Shown: positions 11,002 to 24,000 of the stretch, piece after piece
How positions within the stretch are numbered: the first letter of the stretch is position 1
Layout of the letters: each line of letters starts with the position of its first letter
Assembly (NCBI RefSeq): GCF_945859705.1
Contig: NC_079134.1
Coordinates: forward strand, 160,615,718 to 160,679,717
From: Episyrphus balteatus
Taxonomy: Eukaryota; Arthropoda; Insecta; Diptera; Syrphidae
Length of the DNA: 64,000 nt
Direction: 5' to 3'
Program-made: the position numbers and the translations under genes
The notes under the pieces: model-generated
Told to the model about the DNA's origin: nothing
Databases searched by the model: none
The model's input: the letters and a program-made list of their open reading frames with translations, nothing else

Positions 11002-11117
11002 AGCTTTAGTTTAATGACAGACACCGTATTATATATCGTGATGTTTTTAAATGTAAATTTATGAGGCAATTTTCGAGTTGTAGTGGCCTTTAAGGGAAAG
11101 TTGTTTAAATATTCAAA

Positions 11118-11240
11118 CCTTGGGGTTGTTCTTTGGAGGTGGCAAAGGGGTAGTAATACCCACTATCATTCTAATAGTAAATGAACAAATCATCTACTCA
11201 TGAGTAGTTTTTACCATACACCAAAAGAACAGCGCTATTT
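11118..11240. repeat. Diverged relative of the 26643-26833 MITE
   Basis: ttgttctttggaggtggcaa, followed by a run of TAGTA-type words and a closing segment near ccaaaagaacagcgct, mirrors the element at 26643-26833 (gttcctttgggaggtggcaa ... ggaacagggct). It is shorter and more degraded. Confidence 0.5.
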
Positions 11241-13965
11241 ATTTCGCTCTTTAGAATTCATTGGTTAAAATTCAGAGGTAAAAGTCTGTTTTAAGATTCA
11301 TTACTTTAACAACTAAGTTAATACATGAACAAAAGTTAAAACACAGGTAATTTTTTTTCGAAGTCGATGAGTTAAAAATTAAACCATGGTTTAAAAAATT
11401 AAAATCCAATCTCAATAAAGCTGACTACACTCAACGAACATACTCCTCAAAAAAAAAGCTTTCTCAAATTTCCTACCTTTACGCTCAACTTTCCCCAAAC
11501 GGCACAAATTTGAACTTCAAATTTGACGTTGACGACGCCAAATTGACAGATATACACAAACACGTCAAAAGGAAGCAAAAAAAAAAAGAAAAACCTCCCA
11601 GTTGAAAAAATCTATTTTGGTTTTTTTTTCTGTCTATTCCATCCAAAGAATACACAAAAAAGAACCAAAAAGAAAAAATACACATAAAAGGACATTGGCC
11701 GTGAACTCGATAAAAATAATATTTTGTTTGCTTAGTAAGTTCATATCAAAATAAAAAACAATTGTATCCTTTTTTCCATTAAAGTAAAAGTAGTCAGTCA
11801 CTTCACTTTGATTTTAATCAACCATCAGTCACCCCAAAGGAAATCCTTTCTCTTTTTTTTTGTGGTACCACAATTTTTGGCAAACAAAACTTTGATATAC
11901 TAAACAAGTCTAATCAAAAATCGCTAATAAAATAGAAGGGGTTTTGCATTTATTTCCAATCTCTTGAAACTTCCTCGTTCAAAGACAAGAGGAACCTTTA
12001 AAAGTCATAAAACATAAAACCCTCGTTGCAACAGCCCACATCTGTAAATATCATTCACTTTTTAGTCTGGCGACGAGTAGAAAGTGAAATTTTTGGTATC
12101 TTCTTTTTTTGGTTTGTCTTTCTTTTTGGTGCGGACGTGGTTCGAAGTTCTTGTTTTTATTTACTATTTCCTCCTTCAGGCATAATCCAAATAGACTTAA
12201 AACCTTCTCTAGTCTTTTGCCTTATCTAATCTTTTAATTGATTGTTTATTTTGTCGATAATGCATTTTTTTAATTGTTGTTACACACAAAATCTTATGTA
12301 AAACAAACAGAATCAGTAGACGTTGCAACGTTTACGTGTTTGCCAAGTTGCTTAACATCTTGAGATTTTATAAGAATTATGAAATTGCTACAAAATTACT
12401 TTGAGATTCAGAGCGAATAACAAATTGATGACGTCGAAGGTGAAAGGAATTTTAAATATTTTTTCTTTCATTTTTATTTTCTTTGTTTATCGATACAAGA
12501 AATGAACAAGTTGATGACTATTTTTATCGTCTCTTTTTAAGCATTTGTCATTGTTTTTGTTTATTTTTATATAATCTTAAATCATTTTTTGTTTGACAAT
12601 CTGGAATCGTCTGGAAGCATTTCGAATGATTCTATATTTAATTTCAATTCAATTAAATTGTATTTATGTTCTTTTTCAGTCGTATTTTGCTTAGGTTACC
12701 TATTTTGGTATTTAATTGATTTCTTATTCTAATTGAGTTGAAGACAATAAGTTGTGGTAGTCACATCTGTTTTTAAATATGTAGGTAGTTTCTTAGAGCT
12801 TTTTATAACAGACAGAAATATGTGAAATGTTTGTGGTTACCACAAATCAAAAGAGGAATTATTCGGGATTCCCTTAAAGATATTAGTTTTTGTTGTAGTG
12901 TTTGTGTATGTATATAATATTCTCAAGAAGAGTAACAATTTCATCATCTTTTACAATTACTACACAAACCAATCTAACACAAAAATCTATATAAAGCGAG
13001 AATCATACGTTTCCCTTGTTTAGTCTTCAGTTAACCACTGATACGGCAAAAAGTTAAAACTCGATGGAAGGAAAACATATTAATAATAATAATAATAAAT
13101 ATTATACATTTTATCACCGGCGTCGTCGGAATTATATTCAAACTTAAACAAAAGGTATCTATTGACCTAATTAATATAAAATTAAATACTTGTAATAGAT
13201 ATACTCATTAAATGAATTTGTGATTTGTGCATCTTTTAATTTATTGTATTAATTTCTTTTTGGTGGTAATTTATTGCATCAGCAATTCAAGTTATAAAGG
13301 GCTTTTCAAAACCTATTGTTTGAATGACACGATATTTGAAAAAATTTTTTCTTTTTTTTTCAAAACCTGCTATACGATACAATACTAACGAATTTATTAG
13401 TTTTTAAACAGTTGGTCAAAATTTAAAAAATAAAAAATATTATGATATTAGCACAGCTTCGGAGAATAAATGCAATCACGTCAGTCTGGCAAAAGATGTG
13501 AGATAAAACAAAAGTCTTGTGATTTGTTTGCTTCTTTTTTTTTAATGGCAATTATTTTGGATGGAAAGACACAAATTTCAAAAAATATTATTTATATAAC
13601 TAAAATCATATTTATTTATGGCGAAAGCATTACAATAGCAAAAGAAATGTATTAAATTTGTCTTTGATATTATTACAAGCTATGTACATAATTTTAGTCG
13701 CACAGTTATTTTTATAGCTCAATTAAAAACTAAAAAATATAGAACAACCCAATAAAGACCGACAAATGAAAGATTTTAGTATACAAAGAAAATAGGTAGT
13801 TATTAAAAATGAAAGAGAGCCACATACAAAATGGGACAAATGTAAATTAAAAAAAAAAAAACATTGGTTGTCTGTTAACTCGGTATACGGACTATAATTT
13901 TACGTGTTATCGTGATAAACAATTATTTGAAAGCAAAAAAAAAACTAAAAGGAATTGAATGTATT
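11241..13965. other. Long AT-rich non-coding stretch
   Basis: Only short unsupported ORFs. Simple features: a (TAA)n run near 13080-13100 and poly-A/T tracts. I see no gene, RNA gene or clear element. Confidence 0.4.
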
Positions 13966-14041
13966 GGGCTGCCTTGGCATTCGAACCCTGGACGTCTGGT
14001 GCCAGAGACAACTCGTTTCACTGTTAAACAACCTGAACTGC
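13966..14041 (-). repeat. tRNA-related (SINE-like) sequence
   Basis: Read on the minus strand it has a pol III B-box-like cccagggttcgaatgcc preceded by a degenerate A-box region and a tRNA-like anticodon-arm spacing. It does not fold as a complete tRNA. It belongs with the similar sequences at 16155, 31204, 43949 and 60462. Confidence 0.5.
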
Positions 14042-14292
14042 TGACTCTTTTTAAGTAAACCTGTCTTAATTTGGAATTGGCGTCATATTGCTTGGCCTTT
14101 AAGATGAAATTGCAATATATACCACCCTCCTAACAGGCTCAGGCCTGTTCCGTCTGCATGAGTCACTTTTTCGTACATGTAGCCGTTCGTCGATTTATAA
14201 GACTTTATCACTTCAAAAAAACCAGTTTTTATTTTTTCTACGTCAAATAAAAAAATCTCTCCACTCCTTTAACAGAAACTCTTATCTATGTA

Positions 14293-14877
14293 CAATAGTC
14301 GGAAAAAGTATTTTGACAAAATGTACATTTTTCTATCTGATGCGAATAATCTGTAATGGTTATATATAAAATAAGGAAGTTGACGGTTATAAAGTGAATT
14401 CATCAAAATGGTCTATTTTTTTTAGTACATTTTTTCATTTTTTGCCCATTTGTGGTAAATTTTAAATAGTTTTGTAATTATATTTTTGTGTTTTCATATT
14501 TGGTAATTTATAGTTTCCCGCGATAAATTCAGTCCTCCACAGATTTTTTAACAGACACACCGAAATTATGATTTGCACCAGAAGATGCACTAATTTCAAT
14601 GTTTAGTTCTGCCGTTTTGTCCACTTTTTTACAAATCGGAGCCTTAAGAAGTCAGTCAGTTTTATACGTGCTTGAAACACACGTAAAATGCATTACCTTA
14701 CCTTACCAACATTGAAAAAGAATGTTTGTAAAAATACTTACATTGACCATCATGAGATTCACCATAATATACTTATTAAATAACCGTCAACTTCCTTATT
14801 TTATATTTAACCATTACAGATTATTCGCATCAGTTAGAAAAATGTTCATTTTATTAAAATACTTTTTCCGACTATTG
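14293..14877. mobile_element. Tc1/mariner-type MITE with TA duplication
   Basis: It starts CAATAGTCGGAAAAAGTATT and ends with the complement aatactttttccgactattg, flanked on each side by TA (14291-14292, 14878-14879). The inverted arms run to about 115 bp, through ctgatgcgaataatctgtaa and ataaggaagttgacggttat. The 585-bp body has no transposase ORF. The TA flank and end architecture fit a non-autonomous Tc1/mariner derivative. Confidence 0.8.
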
Positions 14878-14879
14878 TA

Positions 14880-16154
14880 GATGTTTGATTTTTTTAAATT
14901 TTTCTTTTGATTCATCTGTTTCTCTTAACGATTCCTGTATTAATGTTATACGAAAAAATATTCGATGAAAAATGTTCCAGCAATACAAACTTCACTCTTG
15001 AATACCTCAAAATACCCACATACGATTTTCATTAAATTAAAGTTCCCATCTGTTATGACTTTCTTTTATTTGTATCAATTAGACATGTACCAATTGATGA
15101 AAGCTCTTTGTCCAAAATTATTCGATCATCTTTAATATCACACACAAATTTTTTACATGACTAAAAAAAATTAGATTATATCCCGTTTAGGTGAGAGATC
15201 AAAAAATGACTTAAACGCAAAAAAAAAAAATCTTTCTGAAATCTAATAAAACACTTTGAATCGCTTTCACCCAATTCTGAAATTTTATATTTGTATTGGT
15301 GAATAATCAAATAAAATTTGTTTTGCCTTTCGACTAGGAAATTTGGTTTGACGTTTAATTATTTAAACATTAGTGTTTTTGAGTGAATTCTGTTCTGCCT
15401 GTCATATTTGTGCTAATAAAACACTTTCAGAAGGCTTCTGAATAATTCCGGACGCTTCCAAACTGCAAATCGAAAACGACATAGGTCCATTTTCTTCACT
15501 CGGAGTTGAACGAAACTTGAGAATTTTTATATTAAAAATTCTCAAGTTATGTTCAACTCCGAGTGAAGAAAATGGACCATAATGTATTTCAACACAACAG
15601 AAATACTGACAATACTATACTCAATGAGGCAATAGATTAAATTTTTATTTTAAATCGCAGGGAATTTTGAAAATAAAAAAATATCAAAAATTCTGAGCTG
15701 AGCTAGATATTAATCACAATTAATCACACAATTTTTCAAACAAAAAGTTTTCAATGAAATTTACAGAAAATCACTTGAATTGGATAGCAAAATAGGGCTA
15801 AATCAAAATATACTGCGATTCAAAAAATCTTACCAATTTTTTACATGTTTACTTAAAAAAATGATATTAAGAATGCGAATAAAATTTATATTTATTTCGA
15901 TTTATGTACATCGATTGAAAAACCCATAACACTTTTAACATAAGACATTTAACATTAAACATTTAAAATCATTCCGGCCTGTGTCTGTGATACACCTCAA
16001 AACTTAAAAACGATCTACTTTTAAAGGAGAATTTTTTTTTTATTTTGAGTTTTCTTTTACTTCGGGACATAACACTTGACTTTTTTATCAATATTAAACT
16101 CCTAAACTATGGATAAAATAATGAAAAAGTTTTATTTTAATAAAAAAAAATATA
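14880..16154. other. Non-coding stretch with one strong hairpin
   Basis: AT-rich. Apart from the hairpin annotated at 15484-15578 I see no gene or named repeat. Confidence 0.35.
15484..15578. repeat. Near-perfect 95-bp hairpin
   Basis: ggtccattttcttcactcgg begins one arm and its exact complement ends the other. Arms of 45 nt differ at two positions only and enclose a loop of about 5 nt (attttt/aaaaat stem around tatat). It is probably a short MITE; a structured RNA is possible but unsupported. Confidence 0.75.
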
Positions 16155-16232
16155 CTGCCTGCTTCTGAGATTCGAACCTCGTCCTATCATATTCCTTGTG
16201 CGCACTCACCATCTCCATTGTGCTACCAATTC
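16155..16232 (-). repeat. tRNA-related (SINE-like) sequence upstream of GTPBP1
   Basis: The minus strand reads ggtagcacaatggagatggt (A-box-like), then gacgaggttcgaatctcag (B-box-like). Spacing is tRNA-like but the arms do not pair as a functional tRNA. Confidence 0.5.
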
Positions 16233-16387
16233 ATATAAATTATGTCTTTTCTAATTTCATTTTCAATTTTTCATTGCCAGAAGCAAACAAGGAAATGAAC
16301 AATTTTGACAAAAAGTTCTTTAAACAAAAATAAATCAAGAACTTCCAAAATACAAAACAAGAAAAATTAAAAAGAAAAATTATAAAA

Positions 16388-18604
16388 ATGGACAACCAAG
16401 GGACACCGACTAAAAAACAACTAGCAGATATGCACGAGATGTTGCATAATCCAAAGGTGGACTATACGATTATTCGTGGAAAGAATGTCCTCGTTAGTCC
16501 CACCGAACAGCAATATGAATTGCTAAGGAAACGTCTTGAGGAACGTACTCTAGACAGCCGAGGAGAAACTATTTATGAGATTGGTGTTGGTGAAGGTAAA
16601 ACAATAAGAAAAAATAAAATTCTTAAATATATGAATAATGATTTTGATTTAGATGGAAGCGACAGTGGACTTGACGAAGAAGAATATTCAGCTTCTGTTG
16701 CCACTTTACAATCTCTTGCAACAACTATTGACGCCGATATGGTTCTATTAAGACAAAGAAAAGGTGAGAAAGGTCTAACTGGGCAATATTTGATAAGAAA
16801 ACGAGTTGACACATCGGACTTTATGGAAATCCGGTAAGGAATTTAGATACACTCAACGATAATTTAGTTCATTATATTGTGGGTTGTATTTAGAGTCGCA
16901 GTTGTTGGTAATGTGGATGCAGGAAAATCCACTTTGCTGGGAGTTCTGACACATGGGGAATTGGATAATGGACGTGGTCATGCCAGACAGAGGCTATTCC
17001 GTCACAAACACGAAATGGAAAGCGGACGAACTAGTTCCGTTGGAAATGATATTTTAGGTTCGAATTCAATTGATTCCTATGAAGAATACTAACTGACAAG
17101 TTAATTTTTTCTAAGGATTTGATAGCATAGGAAACGTGGTAAACAAACCCGATCATGGAACTCTTGACTGGGTTAAGATCTGTGAGAAGTCAGCCAAGGT
17201 AATTACATTCATCGATTTGGCAGGCCATGAGCGCTATCTTAAGACCACTGTCTTTGGAATGACTGGACATGCTCCAGATTTTGGAATGCTGATGGTAAGT
17301 TCCAATTAGATTATACTCTATTCTTGACTAACAAATTTAAATATTTTATTTAGATTGGAGCAAATGCTGGTATTGTTGGAATGACAAAGGAACATCTTGG
17401 CCTCGCATTAGCTCTCTCCGTTCCTGTTTTTGTTGTTGTGACCAAAATCGATATGTGTCCTCCAAATGTTCTACAAGATAATCTTAAGTTACTTTTTAAG
17501 ATCCTAAAATCACAAGGTTGTCGAAAAGTTCCGGTTATGGTAAAGACTCCAGACGAAGTTGTCCTGAGTGCAACAAATTTTGTCTCTGAAAGGCTATGTC
17601 CCATATTTTTGGTCTCCAATGTATCTGGAGAAAATCTTCATCTGCTAAAGATGTTTTTGAACTTGTTGAGCACACGAATGGCTGGTCAGGATGATCAACC
17701 AGCTGAATTCCAAATCGATGATACATACTCTGTGCCAGGAGTGGGAACTGTAGTCTCTGGTACTTGTCTACAGGGAGTAATTAAGTTGAACGATGTCTTA
17801 ATGTTGGGACCAGATCCACTTGGGCAGTTTATACCCATTGCCATTAAGAGTATCCACCGAAAGAGGATGAATGTGAAAGAAGTGCGAGGTGGTCAGACGG
17901 CTAGTTTTTCGCTAAAGAAAATCAAACGATCTCAAATAAGAAAAGGAATGGTTATGGTTAGTCCGGAATTGAAGCCACATGCATGTTGGGAATTTGAGGG
18001 AGAGATTTTGGTTCTACACCATCCTACAACGATATCATCGCGCTACCAAGCAATGGTCCATTGTGGTAGCATCAGACAGACAGCCTCCATTCTGACAATG
18101 TCCAAGGAGTGTCTCCGAACAGGAGATAAGGCTCATGTGAAATTCCGATTCATCAAGCATCCGGAGTACATTCGACCGGGCCAGCGAATGGTCTTCCGAG
18201 AAGGTCGAACAAAAGCAGTTGGAAATGTTTTAAAACCGATTACCAATTCAGTACCAGTCCAGCACCGACCAAAGCCGAATAAAATGCAAGCACGTGGCCA
18301 GCAGAATCAGAATCCAAATGTGCAGGCTGCTGCAGCATCTAAAGATCATCATCAGCAACATCAACAGCAATCTGATCATAAGCAGAATTTGGATGGCGTT
18401 TTGGAGGTCAGTGTAGACAAAAGAGACTTTTCCAGTTCGAATGTGCGTGGTGGGAAGCGAACAAAACGACCAACCGGGTCACAAGGAGGCGGTGGAGGAG
18501 GAGGAGGAGGAGTTTCGTCTAATTCAGCATCAGCTACGACGACACCGTCACAAAATACGTCACAAAATCAATCAACTTCACATATCTCTGCCAAGGTGCA
18601 GTAA
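16388..18604 (+). CDS. GTPBP1: GTP-binding protein GTPBP1 (GP-1 family translational GTPase)
   Basis: Exons 16388-16595, 16653-16833, 16894-17057, 17116-17294 and 17354-18604 (stop TAA) join to 660 residues. The EF-Tu-like G domain shows G1 GNVDAGKST (about 135-143), G3 DLAGH (218-222) and G4 TKID (274-277). Between them lie LLGVLTHGELDNGRG and FRHKHEMESGRTSSVGNDIL, nearly identical to animal GTPBP1. Beta-barrel domains II and III follow (DDTYSVPGVGTVVSG, YIRPGQRMVFREGRTKAVG). The C-terminus is a low-complexity tail rich in Gln, His, Gly and Ser. GTPBP1 is cytoplasmic and linked to mRNA surveillance and eEF1A-like delivery of aminoacyl-tRNA. The first 57-nt intron is assigned because removing it restores the conserved E-DGSDSGL stretch. 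Confidence 0.95.
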
Positions 18605-18906
18605 GAATTAGGTGATGACCGAAAGTAAAAGGGGAGTAAAAGAATCGGTGATTTTGATACAAAAAAATAAAAAGTGGAGATATTTTCTCGGCGCATAGCG
18701 GGTGGGAAGTTTATAAGGATTTATCATAAGAAAAGAAAAAAAGTTTTGTTTTTTGCTTAAAGTTAGCGTTGCTAAATTCGTTTTTTTTTTCTTTTTCGGT
18801 TTTTTGTTCAAATGCAATTACTTCTTTAAACTTTTAACATTTTTTTAAATAAGAAAATGTTTAAAAGACAACAAAAAAAAAATGAGTAATATGAATTGGA
18901 AAATGA

Positions 18907-18912
18907 AATAAA
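18907..18912 (+). terminator. Probable polyadenylation signal of GTPBP1
   Basis: AATAAA about 300 nt after the stop, the first clear consensus following an AT-rich 3' UTR. Confidence 0.45.
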
Positions 18913-19187
18913 AATTTAAATTTGAACAATCTTTTGAATTCAGTTAAGAAGAGTTTATACTTCAATAAGTGGTTCTGGATGCGAGTCTTTTACTAGTTGC
19001 TCATCAGTTGCATAGTTGAGCAGAAAACAGATGGAGGTTGAAGGTGGTTGTGTCTTGTGTGTGGAAAAACATCCGTCTAAATATTGATTTGATTTTAAAG
19101 GTAAGACTATTTAAATGAAAATACATATATGAATTATTAAAAAAATTTTGTTATTGACGATACAAATGAGATTAACGATACAAACCA

Positions 19188-19262
19188 GTACCATCTTAGC
19201 CAAAACGATAATAAATTGTACGACAAAGCGAGAGGTTCGTGTTCGATTCATGTGGTCGACAA
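19188..19262 (+). repeat. Degenerate tRNA-related (SINE-like) fragment
   Basis: gagaggttcgtgttcgattc resembles a B-box, with an A-box-like ttagccaaaacgataat upstream at tRNA-like spacing. Weak. Confidence 0.35.
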
Positions 19263-19874
19263 AAATGTTTTTTTTTTAAAGTCAGCTAAAAACTGTAAAT
19301 GGCTGCCAAGCATCTCTTCAAATTATGAGTACAAACTTCCAACGACATAGCAGTTATATTTTAAATTTTTTATCATTTAACCATCTTAAAATAAACCAAA
19401 CAAAATTTCGATCAAACTCTAGAATAGAATTTCATTACTTTTATAATTTTTACTCAGAAACACTTTTTTCGGTGTAAAAAAAAATTAAAGTGTGCCAGCA
19501 GGAATCAAACCAGAGCTAGATAGACAGTCTGTTAACTTTCAAAACAAGAATTGAGTTGAGGTTTTTTTGATATGCATGTATTTATGATGGAGTTTTTAGA
19601 ATTATTATTAGGACAAAAAGTAACGATATCTGCCATATACAAATTTTTAAACATTTTAATTCTCAAACAATGTTTATCTTTAAATAAAATACTTTTTTTC
19701 TCAAAAAAAAAAAAATCATTAGGTATTAACGGTACTTCCCATTCCCAAAGAACGTTTTTTTTTTATTTATTACGTTTTCCTAAACGACGCCGATTTCTAC
19801 GAAATTTTTATACAAATTAAATGAAACATCTTTTTGATTTTTTTTGTTTGAGAATTATTAAATATTTACACTGT

Positions 19875-20020
19875 TCTATAGGGCAAGTATGGGTTTCATG
19901 TAAAAAAAATGCAATTTTTAGTCAGGTCATGCATTTTTTTGGGTTTATTAAAACAAGCATTTTCATGAAAAATAAAATAAAACATGCATGTCCTGACTAA
20001 GCCCATGGTCCTAGAAAGAT
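19875..20020. repeat. Fold-back repeat
   Basis: ttagtcaggtcatgcatttt faces aacatgcatgtcctgactaa, with looser pairing outside (ttctatagggc / gcccatggtcctagaa). No coding potential. Confidence 0.5.
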
Positions 20021-20967
20021 GGTTTATACCTTTTTGAAAAAGGTGTTTAATGCAAACAAGAACATCAAACATTTTTAATTTAATTCAACATAATACCTAT
20101 TTCAAATGAGAAAAAACTTTAACTTTTGAAATTGAAAATCATTTGGGAATTTATTTTTTTTTTTCACAAATTTTAGTTTTTTTTTTAATAAACATTTACG
20201 AAATTTGTTCGAAAAACTAGACATTTTCTGCATTAAAAAATGTTATTGCAAACATTTTTCCATTAAAAATCAATCCAAAGGGTTTAAATTATTTTTTTTT
20301 TCCATATTTGTCGAATTTCTTATGATTTTGACTATGCATTTGCAATTCCGTGCAAAAAATTGTTATTTGCATTAAAAATCTCATTTTCAATGCATTTTAT
20401 TTATTTGCAATAACATTTGTTTTAATGTAGAAAATGTTTGGTTGTATTGGATTTTTGTATGCATTTTTTTTTTATTTTAAACAAATATAAATAAGACTAA
20501 ATCAATCTATGCATCTTCATAGAAAACATGCATTACAGGTTTTGATGGACTTACGCTCCCGAAAAGCAATATTAAAGAACTTAATTTTGACCCCTTTTCC
20601 ACAACTGATTGGGAATGAGACATTGCAGGACCCACATAATCCTTGCTGTGTACTCCTTGTACCAAGAGAATACTATATTAGGAAAAAAGGCTATTCCACG
20701 AAAGCTTGTTATTAATCCAATTATTTCTATAACGGAACAATCCTTTGCTGTTATAAATATCGATTTTGAAGCGATTACAACTCTCCAACGTCCATAGGAC
20801 TTACCGGGTTAGCTTGAGAAAACGGTGGGTGGAAGCCTCAATATTTCGACTTGTTCCATTCAGATCCACTAAATACTAATGTTTCTGCATTTGCTTGGGC
20901 TGCATTTCTTCTTATTTCATGTATAAATCAAAAATACGAATTTAAAAAAAAGTACACTTTATGTACA

Positions 20968-20973
20968 TTTATT
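20968..20973 (-). terminator. Polyadenylation signal of GPS2
   Basis: TTTATT on the plus strand, AATAAA on the minus strand, 50 nt beyond the GPS2 stop. Confidence 0.6.
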
Positions 20974-21022
20974 AGTGTTTTTTCTTGTTTGTTTCTTTCT
21001 TAAATCTATAAACGAGTTATAT

Positions 21023-24000
21023 TTAATATAACCTTCTAAAATGCAACTGTTGCCCTCTTTGTTGTTGTCCGGGCATTTGTTGTTGCTGCTGTTGTTGTTG
21101 TTGTGGATGCCCCGGATTACCTCCACTCTGCGAATATCCTTGTGTGATGCTTCCTCCCGGTTTATTGTTCTAAGAAAACAAAAAGTTTAAACAATAACCT
21201 AAACAAATTAATAGCATGAAATACCTGTTGAGGATTTCCAGTCATTTGCATCACACCCGGATGCATTGGCATGCCAGAAATCAATGAAGTGTATACAACA
21301 CCTTCAGGCAAATGTGTTGGCTGCGGAGGTCCATGCCCCGATTGATCGACCTTCAATTCAACATGATAACGATCTGAGATCTTTTCCATTGTAACTTGTG
21401 GTTTGTGCTGCGATCCAACAGACACTGACCCAGAAGCCTGTGATATTGGTGGCTGATCCAAATTGATGTGGTAAACTTGGGCGGGTGGTTTTTGAGATTG
21501 TTGGTCATTTTTCGACGAATGACCTTGTGCAGATTGCTGCTGTGGTTGCATTTCCATGTGATAACTCTGCCTCAGAGGCAAATTAAGATTGGGATTGTAC
21601 GATGGGTAGATTATAGCAGGTCCCCGATTATCCTGCTGGCCATGGCTGGGTGCATTGCTGGCTGTTTGGTAGAACAATGTGCCAGGTGGATTTTGATACT
21701 GTGTTGGGGGTTCTAAAGGAAAGACAAAACAAGTGTTTTTGGAATGATGCTTTGAGGGAGAAGAAGAACAACTTACTATTCCATAAAACACGAGCTATAT
21801 CTGCCCCACGACGCCCATCATCGTGCTCTGGAAAAGAAGAATTGAAAGAGAAAGCATAGCTTGATTGGTAATTCTTTGAGGTAGGCTCACTTGGCTGCGG
21901 ATAAGCGGCGCTCTTGTAATAGGCCTGATGCTGTGGCGGTGATGGACTGCGATTTCGTTTGATTCCTTGATTACTTACACCCACAGGCTAAATGGAAGAA
22001 TTAATTAGGTTTCTAATGATCCTGAATTTTGCAGACAATTGGCCACCAAAGTCGCAAAACTCTCCCAAATTAAATGGCAATCGCTTCGTATTATCAAAAT
22101 CGGACGAGTTTGCAACTTTGGTGGTTGTCCGTCCAATAGGGTGTGTCAAAGTACTCAACTATGGAATTTTCAAATGTAATAGCTTTGAAAAGTTGCATTG
22201 CTTATCAAAATTAAATCCTGCGGTTACAATTTCATTTTATAAATATCTTTGGCTCGCTCAAAATATAGAAAGAAATCCAAGAAATTTGGAGTTTAAGAGA
22301 TTTTTGAAATACATATTATGTTTTTAATTGCGCCGTTTGGATAGAAAACAAAATATATTAACTATTTTTTTCATGTGCAATATAATTCCAAGAAAAAACT
22401 TTTAAGCTTATTTTTGTTTAAATTGAACACTAAATAAAGGAGCTATGAAATAATAAATGAAGGAAAAAAATAACGTTTTTTTTAAATAAAATCTTTTTTT
22501 TTAAGCCTAGTATACAGTTCTTTTTGATAAAAAAAATGAGTGATGAAGAAAAAAAAATTATCTGTGGTAAACGCAAAAACAATGGGCTGCACTCTGCACA
22601 TTGTTTTGCGAGAAAAAAAATCGTGGTGAGCATAATTTTTGTTTTCGATTTTGGTTTACAGCTCTGGTGAGTTAAGAAATATTTTTGTTCGGAAAAAATC
22701 TAAAAAAATTTCTCCCATAAGAAATGTATTGGTTTTTTTTTTTGCTGGAAGAACTGTATACTTAGCTTTAACAAACAGAATTCAAAAAAACTAACGGAGA
22801 GACCTACAATATCATGATATATTTTTGTAAAGCCAAAAACTCCTGTATTTAGAGCGGAATTCAGATTCGTCACCCAAGTAAAAATTTTACTTAAGTGAAC
22901 ATTTGCTCTTGCGTTTGGCTAAGTAAGTCACTCGTTACGTTAAGAAAACCTAAGGACTTCTTTGATTTTAGCTTATGAATACAAACTGAGGAAATTTTGA
23001 GCAAACACTCAAAAAACTCATCTCAGACTTGTGCTTGAGAAAAACTTTTACTTCAGTGACGACTCTGAATTTCGCCCTTAATGTTCTAAATCAAGTTATT
23101 TCACGCACTAGTTTTGAAAATTAATTTTCAAACTCAAAATTAAAAAAAAAAAAATTCAAACCAATTTTTTTTTCGAAATTTAACGTTCTTTAGTACTTTT
23201 TTTTAATTTACTGTAATATTATTAATTTAAAGAACTGAAAACCAGATGATTTTAGAACAAATACTTTTGAAGAGATAAACAAATATCTAAAAAAAAACTT
23301 CATTTTAAAGGAAAAAAAACTAACTTATTATTTAATAGCGTCTATATTTATTGTTCGATTTTAAGAACTTAATGGCTATTATTTATAAACATTGTTTAAC
23401 TTGAAACAACTGCTTAAATTTAGAAAATGTGTTAAAAAACCATGTTTGTAGTTTTCTTATAGCTGTCAAATTTGTGTCTAAATATAGATTCTCTTAACTT
23501 TAAATAGTGTGATATTTATTTTTTTTTAAATAAAGAATATTTCCCACAATTTGAAAAAAGTTAAGCGGTGTTTAAGTAGACAAAAATCTAAGAAATATGC
23601 CTGAATATTTTTAGGTTTTGTTATAAAATTATCTTTGACCTGAGACCTTAGCAATTAAAAAAAGGAAACACTTTTTGAAAAGCATTTTTTAATCGACTCT
23701 TTTAAATTCAGTCGTCTGTAACTCAATTAAATTTAGCTAATCACATTAAAAAAATCAGTAGGCACATGGTGGAAAATAGAAAGTTAAAAAAATACCCTTT
23801 CTGTAGCTGAAAATAAATCACGGGAAAAACTTGTTGCCGCAAAATTAAAATCTAGGCAAATCATGCCAAAATTTAGTTCGAAAAAGGATTTAAAATAAAT
23901 CCACATAAAATATTTGAAAAATAAAAAAATATATTTTTTTTTTTATTAACTTTTTTTGATTTAATAAGGTAAATAGGGATAAGGCGAAAATGAGAAAAGC

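Larger units (their letters stand above)
18913..20967. other. Intergenic stretch between convergent GTPBP1 and GPS2
   Basis: AT-rich and non-coding. It holds tRNA-like fragments at about 19188-19262 (+) and 19494-19545 (-) and a fold-back at 19875-20020. Nothing else recognised. Confidence 0.4.

Noticed and set aside
16596..16652. Treating the 19 codons as part of the GTPBP1 protein
   Set aside because: AT-rich, has GT/AG ends, and interrupts a stretch that is continuous in GTPBP1 relatives.
18481..18512. (GGN)n run as a frameshift or assembly error
   Set aside because: It encodes a poly-Gly stretch in the low-complexity C-terminal tail of GTPBP1 and keeps frame to a stop.
21992..22327. 111-codon plus-strand ORF in GPS2 intron 3
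   Set aside because: It is part of an inverted repeat whose other arm does not keep the frame, and it resembles no known protein.
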